Assembly (NCBI GenBank): GCA_013112715.1
Contig: JABFGB010000012.1
Location: 98,468-162,467 of the forward strand
Direction: 5' to 3'
Source of the DNA: Chloroflexota bacterium
GTDB taxonomy: Bacteria; Chloroflexota; Anaerolineae; Aggregatilineales; J027
DNA length: 64,000 bases
Part shown: positions 53,963 to 63,030 of the stretch, one piece after another
How the letters are laid out: each line of letters opens with the position of its first letter
Numbering within the stretch: position 1 is the first letter of the stretch
The notes under the pieces: model-generated
Seen by the model: only the letters and a program-made list of their open reading frames with translations
What the model was told of the DNA's origin: nothing
The model's database searches: none
Position numbers and translations under genes: made by a program

Positions 53963-55291
53963 CTACATACCGTTCCGTCGTTCCGCCAACGACTTCAGGC
54001 TGTCCTCTGGTAGCACCTCCAATTGGAATGTTTTGGGAGCACTGATACGTTGGGTAACATAGATGCCCCGATGCCCCGATGCAAGATAGGCCACCACGCA
54101 GCCGAGCATCAAATAGAGGGGTGCGCCGCCAAATAACTCAATCGCCATCAGGGTGCAGGCAATCGGCGTATTGCTTGACCCGGCGAACACGGCCACAAAG
54201 CCAATCGAGGCCATAAAAATCGGGTCAACCCCCAACAATCGCCCCAACGTATAACCAAGCGTCGAGCCGATCACAAACAGTGGTGTGACCTCCCCACCCA
54301 AAAATCCCGACCCTAACGTAATCGCCGTGAAAATCAGCTTTAGCAAAAACGCGAAGGTGACGACCCCCTCCCCATTTAGGCTGTTTTGAATCAGGGGCAA
54401 GCTCAATCCCAGATAATCGCGGGTATCCAGCAAGAGGGCTAAACCAATTACGACCAGTCCGCCGAAAAAGGGGCGCAGGGGTGGATAGCTGACATTGCGA
54501 AAATGCAGCGCTTTCACGGCATGGGTCAATTCGACAAACAGGATGCTCGTCAGGCCAAACAGCACCCCGGCAATCAGGACTTTAATCAGCAATAGCGGGT
54601 CAATCTCAACATTGGGTAGGTGGGGATAGTGCGAATGTTCGACACCGAGGGCGCGGGTCGTTAAATCACCCACCACCGCCGCAGACAAACACGGGATTAG
54701 GCCATCGTAGCGAATCCGGCCCATGCTCTGCACTTCCATGCCAAAGACAAATCCGGCAACGGGTGTGCCAAATACCGACCCGAAGCCCCCGCTAATCCCC
54801 GCCATAATCATCAGGCGTCGGTCATCCCCATTGATTTTCAAGAGTCGCCGGAGGCCATCCGCCAAACTCGCCCCCATCTGAATCGCCGTGCCTTCGCGTC
54901 CTGCCGATCCACCAAAAAGATGTGTGACCACCGTGCCAATCAGCACCATAGGGGCCATGCGGCGCGGGATACGGGTGGCGTTGGTGTTGACCTCTTCAAT
55001 CACCAAATTGTTGCCCTGTACCGCCGTGCTGCCAAAATGATGATAAATCCACCCTACCGCGAATCCGGCAACAGGCAGCAAAAAGATGATGGGCGAATGG
55101 GCGATGCGAAAATCACTGGCCCATTTGAGGCTAACGAGGAACACCGCCGACGCGATACCTGCCATAATGCCAATCACCCCACCCAACAGCGACCACTTAC
55201 CCAATAGCTCCAAAAAATCCCAAAAATCTTGAGGATGCAGGTGGAACAATTCTTCAAAGAAGCCAATCAGATGTTTGAGATAGGTGGACAT
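53963..55291 (-). CDS. ClC-type chloride channel/antiporter
   Basis: 442 aa membrane protein without CBS domains. GGSAGREGTAIQMG carries the gating glutamate (E133), and GSGFLGGEVTPLFVIGSTLG plus AGSSNTPIACTLMAIELFGG follow. This GREGTAIQ form differs from the GAEGP form in the ClC at 37344. Role probably anion/proton exchange. Repeat A copy 7 lies just upstream. Confidence 0.9.
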   Translation of the reverse strand: MSTYLKHLIGFFEELFHLHPQDFWDFLELLGKWSLLGGVIGIMAGIASAVFLVSLKWASDFRIAHSPIIFLLPVAGFAVGWIYHHFGSTAVQGNNLVIEEVNTNATRIPRRMAPMVLIGTVVTHLFGGSAGREGTAIQMGASLADGLRRLLKINGDDRRLMIMAGISGGFGSVFGTPVAGFVFGMEVQSMGRIRYDGLIPCLSAAVVGDLTTRALGVEHSHYPHLPNVEIDPLLLIKVLIAGVLFGLTSILFVELTHAVKALHFRNVSYPPLRPFFGGLVVIGLALLLDTRDYLGLSLPLIQNSLNGEGVVTFAFLLKLIFTAITLGSGFLGGEVTPLFVIGSTLGYTLGRLLGVDPIFMASIGFVAVFAGSSNTPIACTLMAIELFGGAPLYLMLGCVVAYLASGHRGIYVTQRISAPKTFQLEVLPEDSLKSLAERRNGM

Positions 55292-55317
55292 AGACCCTCA
55301 AATCAGATGATTTCCAG

Positions 55318-55348
55318 CTAGATTTAGCACGGCGGTTTTAGCCCCGTG
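55318..55348 (+). repeat. Dispersed repeat A, copy 7
   Basis: CTAGATTTAGCACGGCGG, then TTTTAGCCCCGTG. It sits in the gap before the second ClC gene. Confidence 0.8.
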
Positions 55349-55383
55349 TTATGAAAGGCGACCCGCCTGAACCCCCCATAAAC

Positions 55384-55414
55384 AAAAAAGCCTCTACCAG
55401 ATTTGGTAGAAGCC
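55384..55414 (-). terminator. Rho-independent terminator of the DinB-like gene
   Basis: On the minus strand GCTTCTACCA pairs with TGGTAGAGGC (one wobble), followed at once by TTTTTT. It lies about 95 nt after the DinB-like stop. Confidence 0.75.
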
Positions 55415-55508
55415 ATTAACCTCACGGTGTTACGCGAGCTTCATCGCGGGATTGGTTCAATCCATCACCTAGTCTAGCCTATCGGCAAAAAGGTCGTCAA
55501 GATTCGGC

Positions 55509-56006
55509 CTAGAGCGAATCGAAAAACCACCCCTGCATATTGCGGATGCTGATAAGTTCGCACGTGTGATAGCTGTTGTGGGCAATCATACTCTGAATCA
55601 GATGATGCCGCGTATGCCATTGACCACTATCATTGAGTGGTTCGTTCAATTCAGCATCACTCAAACCTGCAACATAAGCCGCAAGTTTGGCGTTAGCCTC
55701 CACGACCCGTTTCTTGGCGGTCTGCCATTCGGCTTCGGACGATCCCGCGCCGGGCCAGCCATTTGCCGCGCCCAATGCCTCATTATCCACAGCTTGTTTT
55801 TTCAACTGCAACAAGGCGGCCTCTTGCCAAAAACGCACATGATTGACTACGCCCCATACACTGTTAAATTTTTCAGCGGGCACGCTAGCGGCTTGTTTGG
55901 CCGTTAGTCCCTCCATTGCGGACACAAATGAGCTAAACCACCCATGTGCGCTGGTGGTGAACATACCCTCAAGTGCTTCCGCCAAGTGTTTTGCCTCAGA
56001 CGACAT
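55509..56006 (-). CDS. DinB-like protein
   Basis: 165 aa from ATG 56006 (AAAGGG 9 nt upstream; the frame reaches 56072). Four-helix DinB/YfiT fold with conserved NHVRFWQEA and a C-terminal IAHNSYHTCELISIR block, where His residues would bind a metal. Such proteins are often thiol transferases or hydrolases of unknown substrate. It stands alone. Confidence 0.75.
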   Translation of the reverse strand: MSSEAKHLAEALEGMFTTSAHGWFSSFVSAMEGLTAKQAASVPAEKFNSVWGVVNHVRFWQEAALLQLKKQAVDNEALGAANGWPGAGSSEAEWQTAKKRVVEANAKLAAYVAGLSDAELNEPLNDSGQWHTRHHLIQSMIAHNSYHTCELISIRNMQGWFFDSL

Positions 56007-56166
56007 CTGCAATTCCCTTTCCTCAGTAGAATATAAACATCTACCATTTAGGATATGGGTCAATGTTGCCACCAGTCTGTCAGCATTTATTGAACTGCAT
56101 GAATATACGCGGGGATAAATCCACCACGCTCAATTCAGAGGGGTTTTCAATTGAATTCGATCTGGG

Positions 56167-56197
56167 CTAGATTCAGCACGGCGGCTTTAGCCCCGTG
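56167..56197 (+). repeat. Dispersed repeat A, copy 8
   Basis: CTAGATTCAGCACGG and the full outer and inner hairpin arms ending CCCCGTG, the closest to a family consensus. It lies 28 bp before the WYL regulator. Confidence 0.8.
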
Positions 56198-56225
56198 TCA
56201 TCATTCATTAGGGTAGGGTAGCACC

Positions 56226-57242
56226 ATGAACCGTTTTGATCGCGCAATGGCGATTTTATTGCTGCTGCGAAACAGCAAACTACCCCTTTCGGCGGCGGAA
56301 TTGGCCCGACGCTTGGAGGTCTCTAAACGCACCATTTACCGTGACGTGGACGCCCTAGCCGAGGTGGGTGTGCCCGTGTATGCCGAACCGGGGCGCGACG
56401 GCGGTTTCAAATTGATGGAAGGCTATTTCATCTCACCAATCGCCTTTTCAGTGGGTGAAGCGACCTCCCTGCTCATTGGGCTGGCCCTCTTAGATCGTCT
56501 CCGTGCCAAGCCCTTTGCCAATGAATTAGAGATGGCCCGTCAGAAATTATTGGCGGTTGTGCCTGACTATCTGCACGATATTCTACGACAGGCCGAGCAG
56601 TTGATTGGTTTTGAAGACTTGCCCTATGATGTTTTTCACCCTGAACCCCCCGCCGCCGAAACCAGCCTATCCGAACTAAGCGAGGCGCAGGTGATTACGG
56701 TATTTTTGCAGGGGATTTTGGAGCGGTGCGCGGTAGAAATTGGCTATTTTTCGCCCTATAGCAAGGCGCGGCGCAATTACGTATTATCTCCGAATGGCAT
56801 CATCTGGGATCGTAATCATTGGTATCTGGTGGGGCAGCGACCCAATACCTCGCCGTCCTTGTGGCGAGCAGATCGGGTGATGAGCATTACGCGCCATCCG
56901 CAGCCTATCCGCGACCCTAGTCCGTTTTATGTGGCGGACTGGCTAGGGCGTAAATGGCTGGATGAGGCGATTCGCAATTGGGCCGAAATGTCACCTGTGG
57001 TCATCCGCATGACTCCCGCCCAAGCCGAACGACTACAGCGCGATTGGTATTATGGACATGCCGAATTTGAAACCATCGCCCCCGACGCGATATTGATGCG
57101 CTTTGGCGAGGGCAATCAGGCATGGGTATTTGAATTGCTGCGCTGGTTGGGGCATGGGGCTGAACTCATCGAACCCCATGCGTGGCGCGAGGCATTTATC
57201 GCCGAGATGCAGGCGATTGTGACTACCTATCATGCTGATTGA
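56226..57242 (+). CDS. HTH/WYL-domain transcriptional regulator (YafY type)
   Basis: 338 aa. N-terminal HTH (LPLSAAELARRLEVSKRTIY, residues about 18-38) with the wing (VDALAEVGVPVYAEPGRDGG), then a WYL domain near residues 155-225 (IGYFSPYSKARRNYVLSPNG...WYLVGQ) and a C-terminal WCX part. WYL proteins often sense nucleotides or single-stranded DNA and respond to stress. Its end overlaps the MFS gene tail-to-tail by 13 bp. Confidence 0.88.
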   Translation: MNRFDRAMAILLLLRNSKLPLSAAELARRLEVSKRTIYRDVDALAEVGVPVYAEPGRDGGFKLMEGYFISPIAFSVGEATSLLIGLALLDRLRAKPFANELEMARQKLLAVVPDYLHDILRQAEQLIGFEDLPYDVFHPEPPAAETSLSELSEAQVITVFLQGILERCAVEIGYFSPYSKARRNYVLSPNGIIWDRNHWYLVGQRPNTSPSLWRADRVMSITRHPQPIRDPSPFYVADWLGRKWLDEAIRNWAEMSPVVIRMTPAQAERLQRDWYYGHAEFETIAPDAILMRFGEGNQAWVFELLRWLGHGAELIEPHAWREAFIAEMQAIVTTYHAD

Positions 57243-58456
57243 TTCGGCTCGGCGGGTTTGACTGGATTGTGCCATGCCAGCAACCCCACCGCGATCATCG
57301 CCAATGCTGCCCCAGCGATAAAGGGCGCACGCGGGCCAAATCCATCCCATCCGCCGACGCCTTGCCACAACACCCCTGCGAGTAGGCTTGCGGGAAAGGC
57401 CATAAGGCCAATCGTCGCATTGTAGACGCCATAGGCCGTGCCATGCTGAATTTTCGGCACTAAATCCGCTACCAATGCCTTCGCTGTGCCCTCCACCGAA
57501 GCGTAATACAGGCCATAGAAAGCATACACCAGCCACACCTGCCAGCCCGTCGCGGTCAGCGCAAATAGTAGATAAATCAGGCTGTAGATGCTCCAACCAC
57601 CCAGAATCAATTTGCGCCGCCCAACTTTATCCGACAGCGCCCCCAATGGCCCGGAAAACAGGGTATAGACTAGGTTAAACGTCATCAACATGCCCAAAAT
57701 CTCAGCGACATGCAGGCCACGCCGTTGCGCCAACAGCACCAAAAAGCCATCCGACGAGTTGCCGAGCGTGAAAATGGCAACGACCACCAGAAAGAATTTA
57801 AAGTCACGGCTGAGGGGCATTTTTTGGACGGTGGCCTGACCCGATTTGGGCTTGGATGCCACCTCCCGCGCCCCAATCGCCAAAACCAAGACCGCCAACA
57901 AGCCGGGGATGATGCCGATCAAGACCAATGTGCGGAAAGTATCACGACTTAGATCGAGCGCATCCGATTGGCTGGCAAGCACGACCCCCAGCGCGATACT
58001 GAGACCCACCAATGCCCCTGCCGTGTCGCCTGCGCGATGCAATCCAAACGCCAAGCCGCGATGCTGCTCATCTATGCTGCCTGCAATCAGGGCGTCACGC
58101 GGCGCAGTGCGAATCCCCTTGCCAACCCGATCGGTGAAGCGTACCGCCAATACACCCCCCCACCCTGTTACGATATAGAGGAAAGGTTTGGCAATGGCAG
58201 AGAGGCCATACCCCGCGACGGCTAACCACTTACGCCCCTGAATTTTGTCTGACCACCACCCCGACACCGCCTTTAATATGCTGGAGGTCGTCTCGGCAAC
58301 ACCCTCAATCAAACCGATAACCGCAGTTGAAACCCCTAAAACATTCGAGAGGAACAGCGGCACGAGATTGAGAATCATCTCGCTGGATACATCGGTGAGG
58401 AAACTGGTCAACGTTGTAACCCACACATTACGCGGCAGTTGTCGCCATTGATTCAT
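57230..58456 (-). CDS. MFS transporter
   Basis: 408 aa from ATG 58456 (the frame reaches 58501). About twelve hydrophobic segments with the motif GWWSDKIQGRK and LSDKVGRRK; FTDRVGKGIRTAPRDALIA is a conserved stretch of one drug-exporter-like group. Probably a small-molecule exporter. Convergent with the WYL gene, overlapping by 13 bp; co-regulation is not implied. Confidence 0.85.
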   Translation of the reverse strand: MNQWRQLPRNVWVTTLTSFLTDVSSEMILNLVPLFLSNVLGVSTAVIGLIEGVAETTSSILKAVSGWWSDKIQGRKWLAVAGYGLSAIAKPFLYIVTGWGGVLAVRFTDRVGKGIRTAPRDALIAGSIDEQHRGLAFGLHRAGDTAGALVGLSIALGVVLASQSDALDLSRDTFRTLVLIGIIPGLLAVLVLAIGAREVASKPKSGQATVQKMPLSRDFKFFLVVVAIFTLGNSSDGFLVLLAQRRGLHVAEILGMLMTFNLVYTLFSGPLGALSDKVGRRKLILGGWSIYSLIYLLFALTATGWQVWLVYAFYGLYYASVEGTAKALVADLVPKIQHGTAYGVYNATIGLMAFPASLLAGVLWQGVGGWDGFGPRAPFIAGAALAMIAVGLLAWHNPVKPAEPNQSA

Positions 58457-58586
58457 GGGGTTGGCTCTCTTTCCCAGAGAATGTAAAAGGCTTCTGCCCA
58501 TCCGAAAATGAGAGAAGCCATACAGGTTTGTTCGGAATGAAACGTGGTTAGACTATAACGCGGCGAGCGGACACCAGCAAAAGGTC

Positions 58587-60056
58587 TTATCGTAGCAGGG
58601 TCTCCAAAATCCAACCCTCGCCGCCATCACATTGCAGATAGACATACGTCAGGCCATCATCGGGGTTTTGGGCGGTGCGAACCACCGTAGATTCCGTGCC
58701 GGGTGAACACACCACCATCCCCGATGGGCTGCCGGGTACATTTTCCAGCATCAGCGGACGTATCCCCAAAGTGTAGATTGAACCAGACGGATAAAGCGGG
58801 CTGCCCACGTCCACCATCTCTGGCCCGGCGCTTTCGATACAGCGTTGGGCAAAGGTGGCCTCGAAATCTTTAAACTCTTGCACGGCCCGCACACGTTCCG
58901 GCCCATAAATAAACAACACATCATCCAGATAGGCGGCAGACTGTTCGCAGTCCCGATACTGCTGCGAGAAGGTATGCAGTCCCGCCAAATTCAACAAGGC
59001 AGGCGGAAAATCGGGGCTAATTTCCAGTGCATGTTGGTGGTCAGTGAGAGCCAGCGTAAAGTCAATATCGAGCGTCACCACCATGAACCCCTGCCGCACC
59101 CAATACAGCGTACTGTAAGGCGCTAATTCAACCGCCCGTGCCATTGCTACAAGGCCGCGTTCATTGCTGCCCCGTTCCAATGGCCGTCCAAAAATCATCG
59201 CAGTGATCGCATAGGCCATGCGATAGTGCATCGCCGCGTCATTGGGATAAAGCTGCGTGCCCCGCTCATATTCATCAATCGCCGCCGGAAAATCACCGTG
59301 CATATCCAACAAGAAGCCCTGTGCATAAATCCCCCAGCGGCTGTCGGGGGCAAGCTCCACCACGCGGTTGAGGTCGTCCGACACTTCTGGGGTCAGTGTG
59401 CGATCCGATGAAATGGCGCGGGCGATCTTAAGGTAGGCAAAGGCCCGATAATAATACCCTCGTGGGTCATCAGGATAGAGGTCAATGGCTATCGAATATT
59501 GACTGATGGCACTTTCATAATCCTCGTTGATGCCATAAAAATCCCCATAGGCCAAGATAACCTCTATATTATTGGGGTCAAGGCCAACCGCTTGGTCAAG
59601 ATCATTAATCGCCGAAAGATAGTCGTCGCCATATCCGGTATAGCCGAGATAAAGATTGAGGAACGGCCCCCCCAACGTATCCACTGCATTCGGGCCAGCA
59701 TAAACCCGTCCGCGCAGCGCCAAGACTGTCGCGTTTTGGGGGTCAAGCTGATAGGCGGCGTCTAAATCGGCAAGGGCAAGGTCGTAGGCGTCTGTTTCCA
59801 TATAGAGCCGTGCGCGTCCAATATAGGCATCAACCAGACTGGCATCCAATTCAATAGCCGCGCTGAAATCGGCCAACGCACAGGGGGTGTCCAGAAGGTC
59901 ATTGGCATAATGCTGACCGCGCGCCAGATAATCTTCCGCGCTTTCCCCGTTTAGTGAGACTGCACACGCACTGTCTTGAGCCTTCAAAGTTGATGGCACA
60001 GCTACAAATAGCAGCACCATCCCGATAGTGACCACCATCATTTTACGCAGTAACAT
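58587..60056 (-). CDS. Secreted TPR-repeat protein
   Basis: 489 aa from ATG 60056 (GGGGGA 9 nt upstream; the frame reaches 60188 without a signal). Signal peptide MLLRKMMVVTIGMVLLFVAV, cleaved near LKAQ. About seven TPR units follow (ALADFSAAIELDASLVDAYIG, YDLALADLDAAYQLDPQNATV, YLSAINDLDQAVGLDPNNIEV, and so on). The C-terminal 70 residues look like an SH3-like surface domain (GEGWILETLLR). A surface scaffold; partner unknown. Confidence 0.78.
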   Translation of the reverse strand: MLLRKMMVVTIGMVLLFVAVPSTLKAQDSACAVSLNGESAEDYLARGQHYANDLLDTPCALADFSAAIELDASLVDAYIGRARLYMETDAYDLALADLDAAYQLDPQNATVLALRGRVYAGPNAVDTLGGPFLNLYLGYTGYGDDYLSAINDLDQAVGLDPNNIEVILAYGDFYGINEDYESAISQYSIAIDLYPDDPRGYYYRAFAYLKIARAISSDRTLTPEVSDDLNRVVELAPDSRWGIYAQGFLLDMHGDFPAAIDEYERGTQLYPNDAAMHYRMAYAITAMIFGRPLERGSNERGLVAMARAVELAPYSTLYWVRQGFMVVTLDIDFTLALTDHQHALEISPDFPPALLNLAGLHTFSQQYRDCEQSAAYLDDVLFIYGPERVRAVQEFKDFEATFAQRCIESAGPEMVDVGSPLYPSGSIYTLGIRPLMLENVPGSPSGMVVCSPGTESTVVRTAQNPDDGLTYVYLQCDGGEGWILETLLR

Positions 60057-60159
60057 TGGGATATATCCCCCATTTTTGGACTCACAAGTTTGGTGGTAGT
60101 ACGCTGGACGGGGGTCGGGGGTTGCGATTTCTAATCTTGAGGAACGACCCGTAACTTTT

Positions 60160-60189
60160 TTGTCACAGGCACGGTATGTTGGATACAAG
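60160..60189 (+). promoter_or_regulatory. Candidate promoter for a small RNA
   Basis: TTGTCA (60160-60165), an 18-bp spacer and TACAAG (60184-60189). Moderate match only; it faces the structured segment below. Confidence 0.35.
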
Positions 60190-60196
60190 TAACTAG

Positions 60197-60302
60197 CTAA
60201 ACCTCATGCAGACTCTTTATTCTCCCTAGTATGGAGTCTGCATCTTGTTAGTTCCTCCTCCCTTCCATAACAGGAAGGACGGCCACGAAGCCGTCCTTTT
60301 TG
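60197..60302 (+). ncRNA. Candidate small RNA with terminator
   Basis: Two hairpins: ATGCAGACTC (60206-60215) with GAGTCTGCAT (60234-60243), perfect over 10 bp, and AAGGACGGC/GCCGTCCTT (60275-60298) followed by a T run, a strong plus-strand Rho-independent terminator. Both flanking genes are on the minus strand, so the terminator has no plus-strand coding gene to serve. No known family recognised. Confidence 0.45.
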
Positions 60303-60328
60303 TTTCCCGTAATAATGCAGGGCAACCA

Positions 60329-61639
60329 TCAATCGTTTTTGTTGTTACCCTGACCGTTATTCCCATTGTTGCCGTTGTTGCCTTGATTGCCCTGACCATT
60401 GTTCCCGTTCCCGTTATTGCCATTATTGCCCTGACCATTGTTCCCGTTATTCCCATTGTTGCCATTATTCGATGGTTCCTTGGTGGGACGGTTCGTTTGA
60501 CCGGGGGCATTGCCACTGTTGCCGGGATGGATTGGGGTCGAGTCGTTTTCGCGGATGCTTTGGCCCTTACCGTTACCCAGATTGACGCCATTATTTAACG
60601 GGCTGGCATCGGCAGGCATTAAATCACGCCAACTGGCTCCGGCAATGCGTTGGGCAATAAGGGACGCCACATCCCCCGCCCCTGCTTGTGCCAAGAGATA
60701 AATCCGGGCTATCTCGCCATTGCCCAGTTGGGCCGCGCTGAGTGCCTCTAATTCCGTATACGCGATACCGAGCGCGTCGCCTAATACCAGTAGCACGGGA
60801 TCGCATTTGGGGGTCTCAACCGGGCACTGCGGTGCATTGGCCTGTTCATCGGGAGTCGCCAATCGGGCCGCTTCCACCAAGAGTTGACCCTCATCCAACA
60901 ACAAACCGCTGACCGTGACCACATCACCGCTGGCAAACCCAAAATCACCCGTGTTCTCTTCCACAATTGGTACACCAGCAACTGTCACTTGTTCATCCTG
61001 TGCGACTGGCCCGGTGATGTCCACATAGACGGCGAGTTCAGTCGCATCCCCCACCTCAACCGGAGTTTCGCTCGGTGGCGGTGGCGGGGTCACAGTATCG
61101 GTTATGGTAGGCGGAGGTGTCTCACTTGGACGAGTGGTGGAGGATGCCGTAACCGATGGGACGGGGGAAGCAATTGTTGAAAGAACATCCGTCGCGGTCT
61201 GGGTCGGCGCAAGGGCAATGATCGTTGGTGGCGTCGTGGGAATATTGGTAGTCGTGTCAGTAGTGGTCGAGACGCGAGCTTCCCCGTGCGTCTCACCGTC
61301 ACCATCATCCCACATATTCAAGACCACGTATCCGCTCAAAATCAGACTAATGCCTGCTGCCATCAACCCAAAGCGCATAACCGTGCGGTTTGGGAAACGG
61401 GTAATCTTTGATTGGGCTGCTACGCCGTTTATGACTTTGGTCTGCATCCGCGCAATTTGTTCAGGGGTTGGCAGCGATGAGGGCGGTACAGCGGCTGACA
61501 ATTCCAAAGCGGTTCTCAAGAGCGGCTCAAGGGCGGCTCGATTGTGGGGGTAAGCTGCAAGGCATTCTTCAAGAGTGGCCCCTTTTGCAAGTCGCCGTAG
61601 ACACGCCTCCAATTGTATTTCCAAATTTACTGGGTTCAT
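60329..61639 (-). CDS. Membrane anti-sigma-like protein with NNG tail
   Basis: 436 aa. N-terminal cytoplasmic helical part (LEACLRRLAKGATLEECLAAYPHN, as in the anti-sigma-like proteins paired with these ECF factors), one membrane helix (FGLMAAGISLILSGYVVLNMW near residue 95), a Thr/Pro-rich linker, an OB-like DUF5666-type domain (LAVYVDITGPV...GDVVTVSGLLLDEGQLLVEAARL), and a 50-residue tail of Asn-Gly repeats (NNGNNGNNGQGNN). It overlaps the sigma gene by 4 nt and should hold it at the membrane. Confidence 0.75.
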   Translation of the reverse strand: MNPVNLEIQLEACLRRLAKGATLEECLAAYPHNRAALEPLLRTALELSAAVPPSSLPTPEQIARMQTKVINGVAAQSKITRFPNRTVMRFGLMAAGISLILSGYVVLNMWDDGDGETHGEARVSTTTDTTTNIPTTPPTIIALAPTQTATDVLSTIASPVPSVTASSTTRPSETPPPTITDTVTPPPPPSETPVEVGDATELAVYVDITGPVAQDEQVTVAGVPIVEENTGDFGFASGDVVTVSGLLLDEGQLLVEAARLATPDEQANAPQCPVETPKCDPVLLVLGDALGIAYTELEALSAAQLGNGEIARIYLLAQAGAGDVASLIAQRIAGASWRDLMPADASPLNNGVNLGNGKGQSIRENDSTPIHPGNSGNAPGQTNRPTKEPSNNGNNGNNGNNGQGNNGNNGNGNNGQGNQGNNGNNGNNGQGNNKND

Positions 61640-62205
61640 TCTGATTCATCCGAATCCCTGTTTAAAAATCGGGCGAGTCGCCTCAGCGCCCGAAACTGTA
61701 GGGCCTTGATAGCACCCTCTTGTTTGCCCATCAATGCGGCTGTCTCATCCAGATTGTGTCCTTGTATAAACCGTAGCGTCAAGACCTGCTGTTGTTCCTC
61801 GGTCAAGTGCTCCAGCGCCTGCAAAATGGCACTTTTTTCAAGGTCTGCCATCACCGCTTCTTCCGTTGAATCGCCTGCCGCGTGCAGGGTCAACTGGTCA
61901 AATGAGGTGGTCGGACCACGTCGTTTTTCACGTCGGTAGTGGTCAATAATCAGACCACGTGCAATATGATAAAGCCACCCCAAAAATGGAACACCACGTT
62001 CTTCATATTTCGGCAGTGTTTCAATTGCTCGAATGAACACTTCACTGGTCAAGTCCTCAGCCAGTGCCGTATTCGACACCCGCATATAGACATAACGATA
62101 GACCTGACCGACATGGCGCTGGTATAGCGTCGAAATTGCCTGCTGATCACCTTGTTGAGCAGCCCGAACTAGTTCTGCATCCTCAGGGAGATAGGGAGTC
62201 GCCAC
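61636..62205 (-). CDS. ECF-type RNA polymerase sigma factor
   Basis: 189 aa. Region 2 (ISTLYQRHVGQVYRYVYMRV...AEDLTSEVFIRAIE...FLGWLYHIARGLIIDHYRR) and region 4 (LEHLTEEQQQVLTLRFIQGH, then DETAALMGKQEGAIKALQFRAL). Directs transcription of a small stress regulon. Co-transcribed with the anti-sigma-like gene through an ATGA overlap. Target promoters cannot be told from this window. Confidence 0.92.
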   Translation of the reverse strand: MATPYLPEDAELVRAAQQGDQQAISTLYQRHVGQVYRYVYMRVSNTALAEDLTSEVFIRAIETLPKYEERGVPFLGWLYHIARGLIIDHYRREKRRGPTTSFDQLTLHAAGDSTEEAVMADLEKSAILQALEHLTEEQQQVLTLRFIQGHNLDETAALMGKQEGAIKALQFRALRRLARFLNRDSDESE

Positions 62206-62367
62206 GCTGTCCTTAATCCTGTTACCGTTCGACTTGGAAAAAAGTTGCCGATTGCAATGTCAGGGTATTGTAATAATAGATGTCGAGGATATTTTGTATT
62301 GAATTTTTCACAAAACCACTCCACCGGGAACAATCGTTTGGTGGCTGGCGTCTTGGGCATGGAAAGT

Positions 62368-62418
62368 CCCCCACTTGTTAGAGGTGGGTGCAAGCTCACC
62401 TCTATACCCATTTGAGGT
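62368..62418 (+). promoter_or_regulatory. Switch-like leader of the lipoprotein gene
   Basis: Four segments can pair in alternative ways. CCCCACTT (about 62369-62376) pairs with GAGGTGGG (62381-62388). GAGGTG (62381-62386) pairs instead with CACCTC (62397-62402). ACCTC (62398-62402) pairs instead with GAGGT (62414-62418), which is the ribosome site. So 1:2 with 3:4 hides the ribosome site and 2:3 frees it. Signal unknown; a coincidental hairpin cluster cannot be excluded. Confidence 0.45.
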
Positions 62419-62425
62419 ATTCCGT

Positions 62426-62959
62426 ATGGCCCAAAGATTGCCTCTGCATTTGATAATTCTCATGATTCCCCTGCTGGCCTGCAATTATTTTTACGCCGTG
62501 CCCGATGGCAGTCCTGCTGGAACTCCGACGACGACATTACCCACCGTTTTTGTCGTGACGGGGGAGGATTTTGAAGCGATGGTCTTCAACGCTGAAGCGC
62601 AACGGCTTGGGGATTATACCATTTTTCCAAACCCGACCAGTTATTGGACACCCAGTGAATCAGATATTCAGACCCTTGAGGCGCATATCGAGGCATTTTT
62701 GACCAACCACACCGAGGGCTTTTACGATCATCAGCCACCTGTTGAGGCATGGCTCCCAGCTTACGCCCGTCAATATTTTGGCTTTGAACGCGACGGCGTT
62801 CAGTACATCTATGGCAATTTCTTTTGTGCCCGCGACCTGTTGCTGGATTATCCCAATCAATTGGTCATGGTAGAAGATGGCGGCGATTGCTTTTTCCAAT
62901 TCCATTACAACCCCGCCACACAGGAATTCTCGAATTTGATGGTCAACGGCTACGCATAG
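62426..62959 (+). CDS. Lipoprotein of unknown function
   Basis: 177 aa from ATG 62426 (GAGG 8 nt upstream). Signal with lipobox IPLLAC (Cys near residue 19), then a globular domain (ESDIQTLEAHIEAFLTNHTE, WLPAYARQYFGFERDGVQYIYGNFFC, GGDCFFQFHYNPATQEFSNLMVNG). Two cysteines could form a disulfide. No family recognised. A stem-loop (AGGGGAA/TTCCCCT, 62990-63011) follows the stop. Its leader can fold two ways. Confidence 0.65.
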   Translation: MAQRLPLHLIILMIPLLACNYFYAVPDGSPAGTPTTTLPTVFVVTGEDFEAMVFNAEAQRLGDYTIFPNPTSYWTPSESDIQTLEAHIEAFLTNHTEGFYDHQPPVEAWLPAYARQYFGFERDGVQYIYGNFFCARDLLLDYPNQLVMVEDGGDCFFQFHYNPATQEFSNLMVNGYA

Positions 62960-63030
62960 CTGACTGCCGCATTTAACGTAATTCAATCAAGGGGAACCTT
63001 TCGATTCCCCTAATAGCCCCTTTTTGGATT

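Noticed and set aside
55420..55470. tRNA-like segment with GGTTCAATCC
   Set aside because: No acceptor stem or anticodon arm could be folded around it.
60340..60475. Tandem repeat that looks like a CRISPR or satellite
   Set aside because: The unit is 3 codons (Asn-Gly) in frame within the anti-sigma-like gene, so it is low-complexity coding DNA, not spaced repeats.
62340..62402. IS200/IS605-type end before the lipoprotein gene
   Set aside because: Hairpins of this kind occur at such ends, but there is no transposase and no second end. The switch-like leader explains the pairing better.
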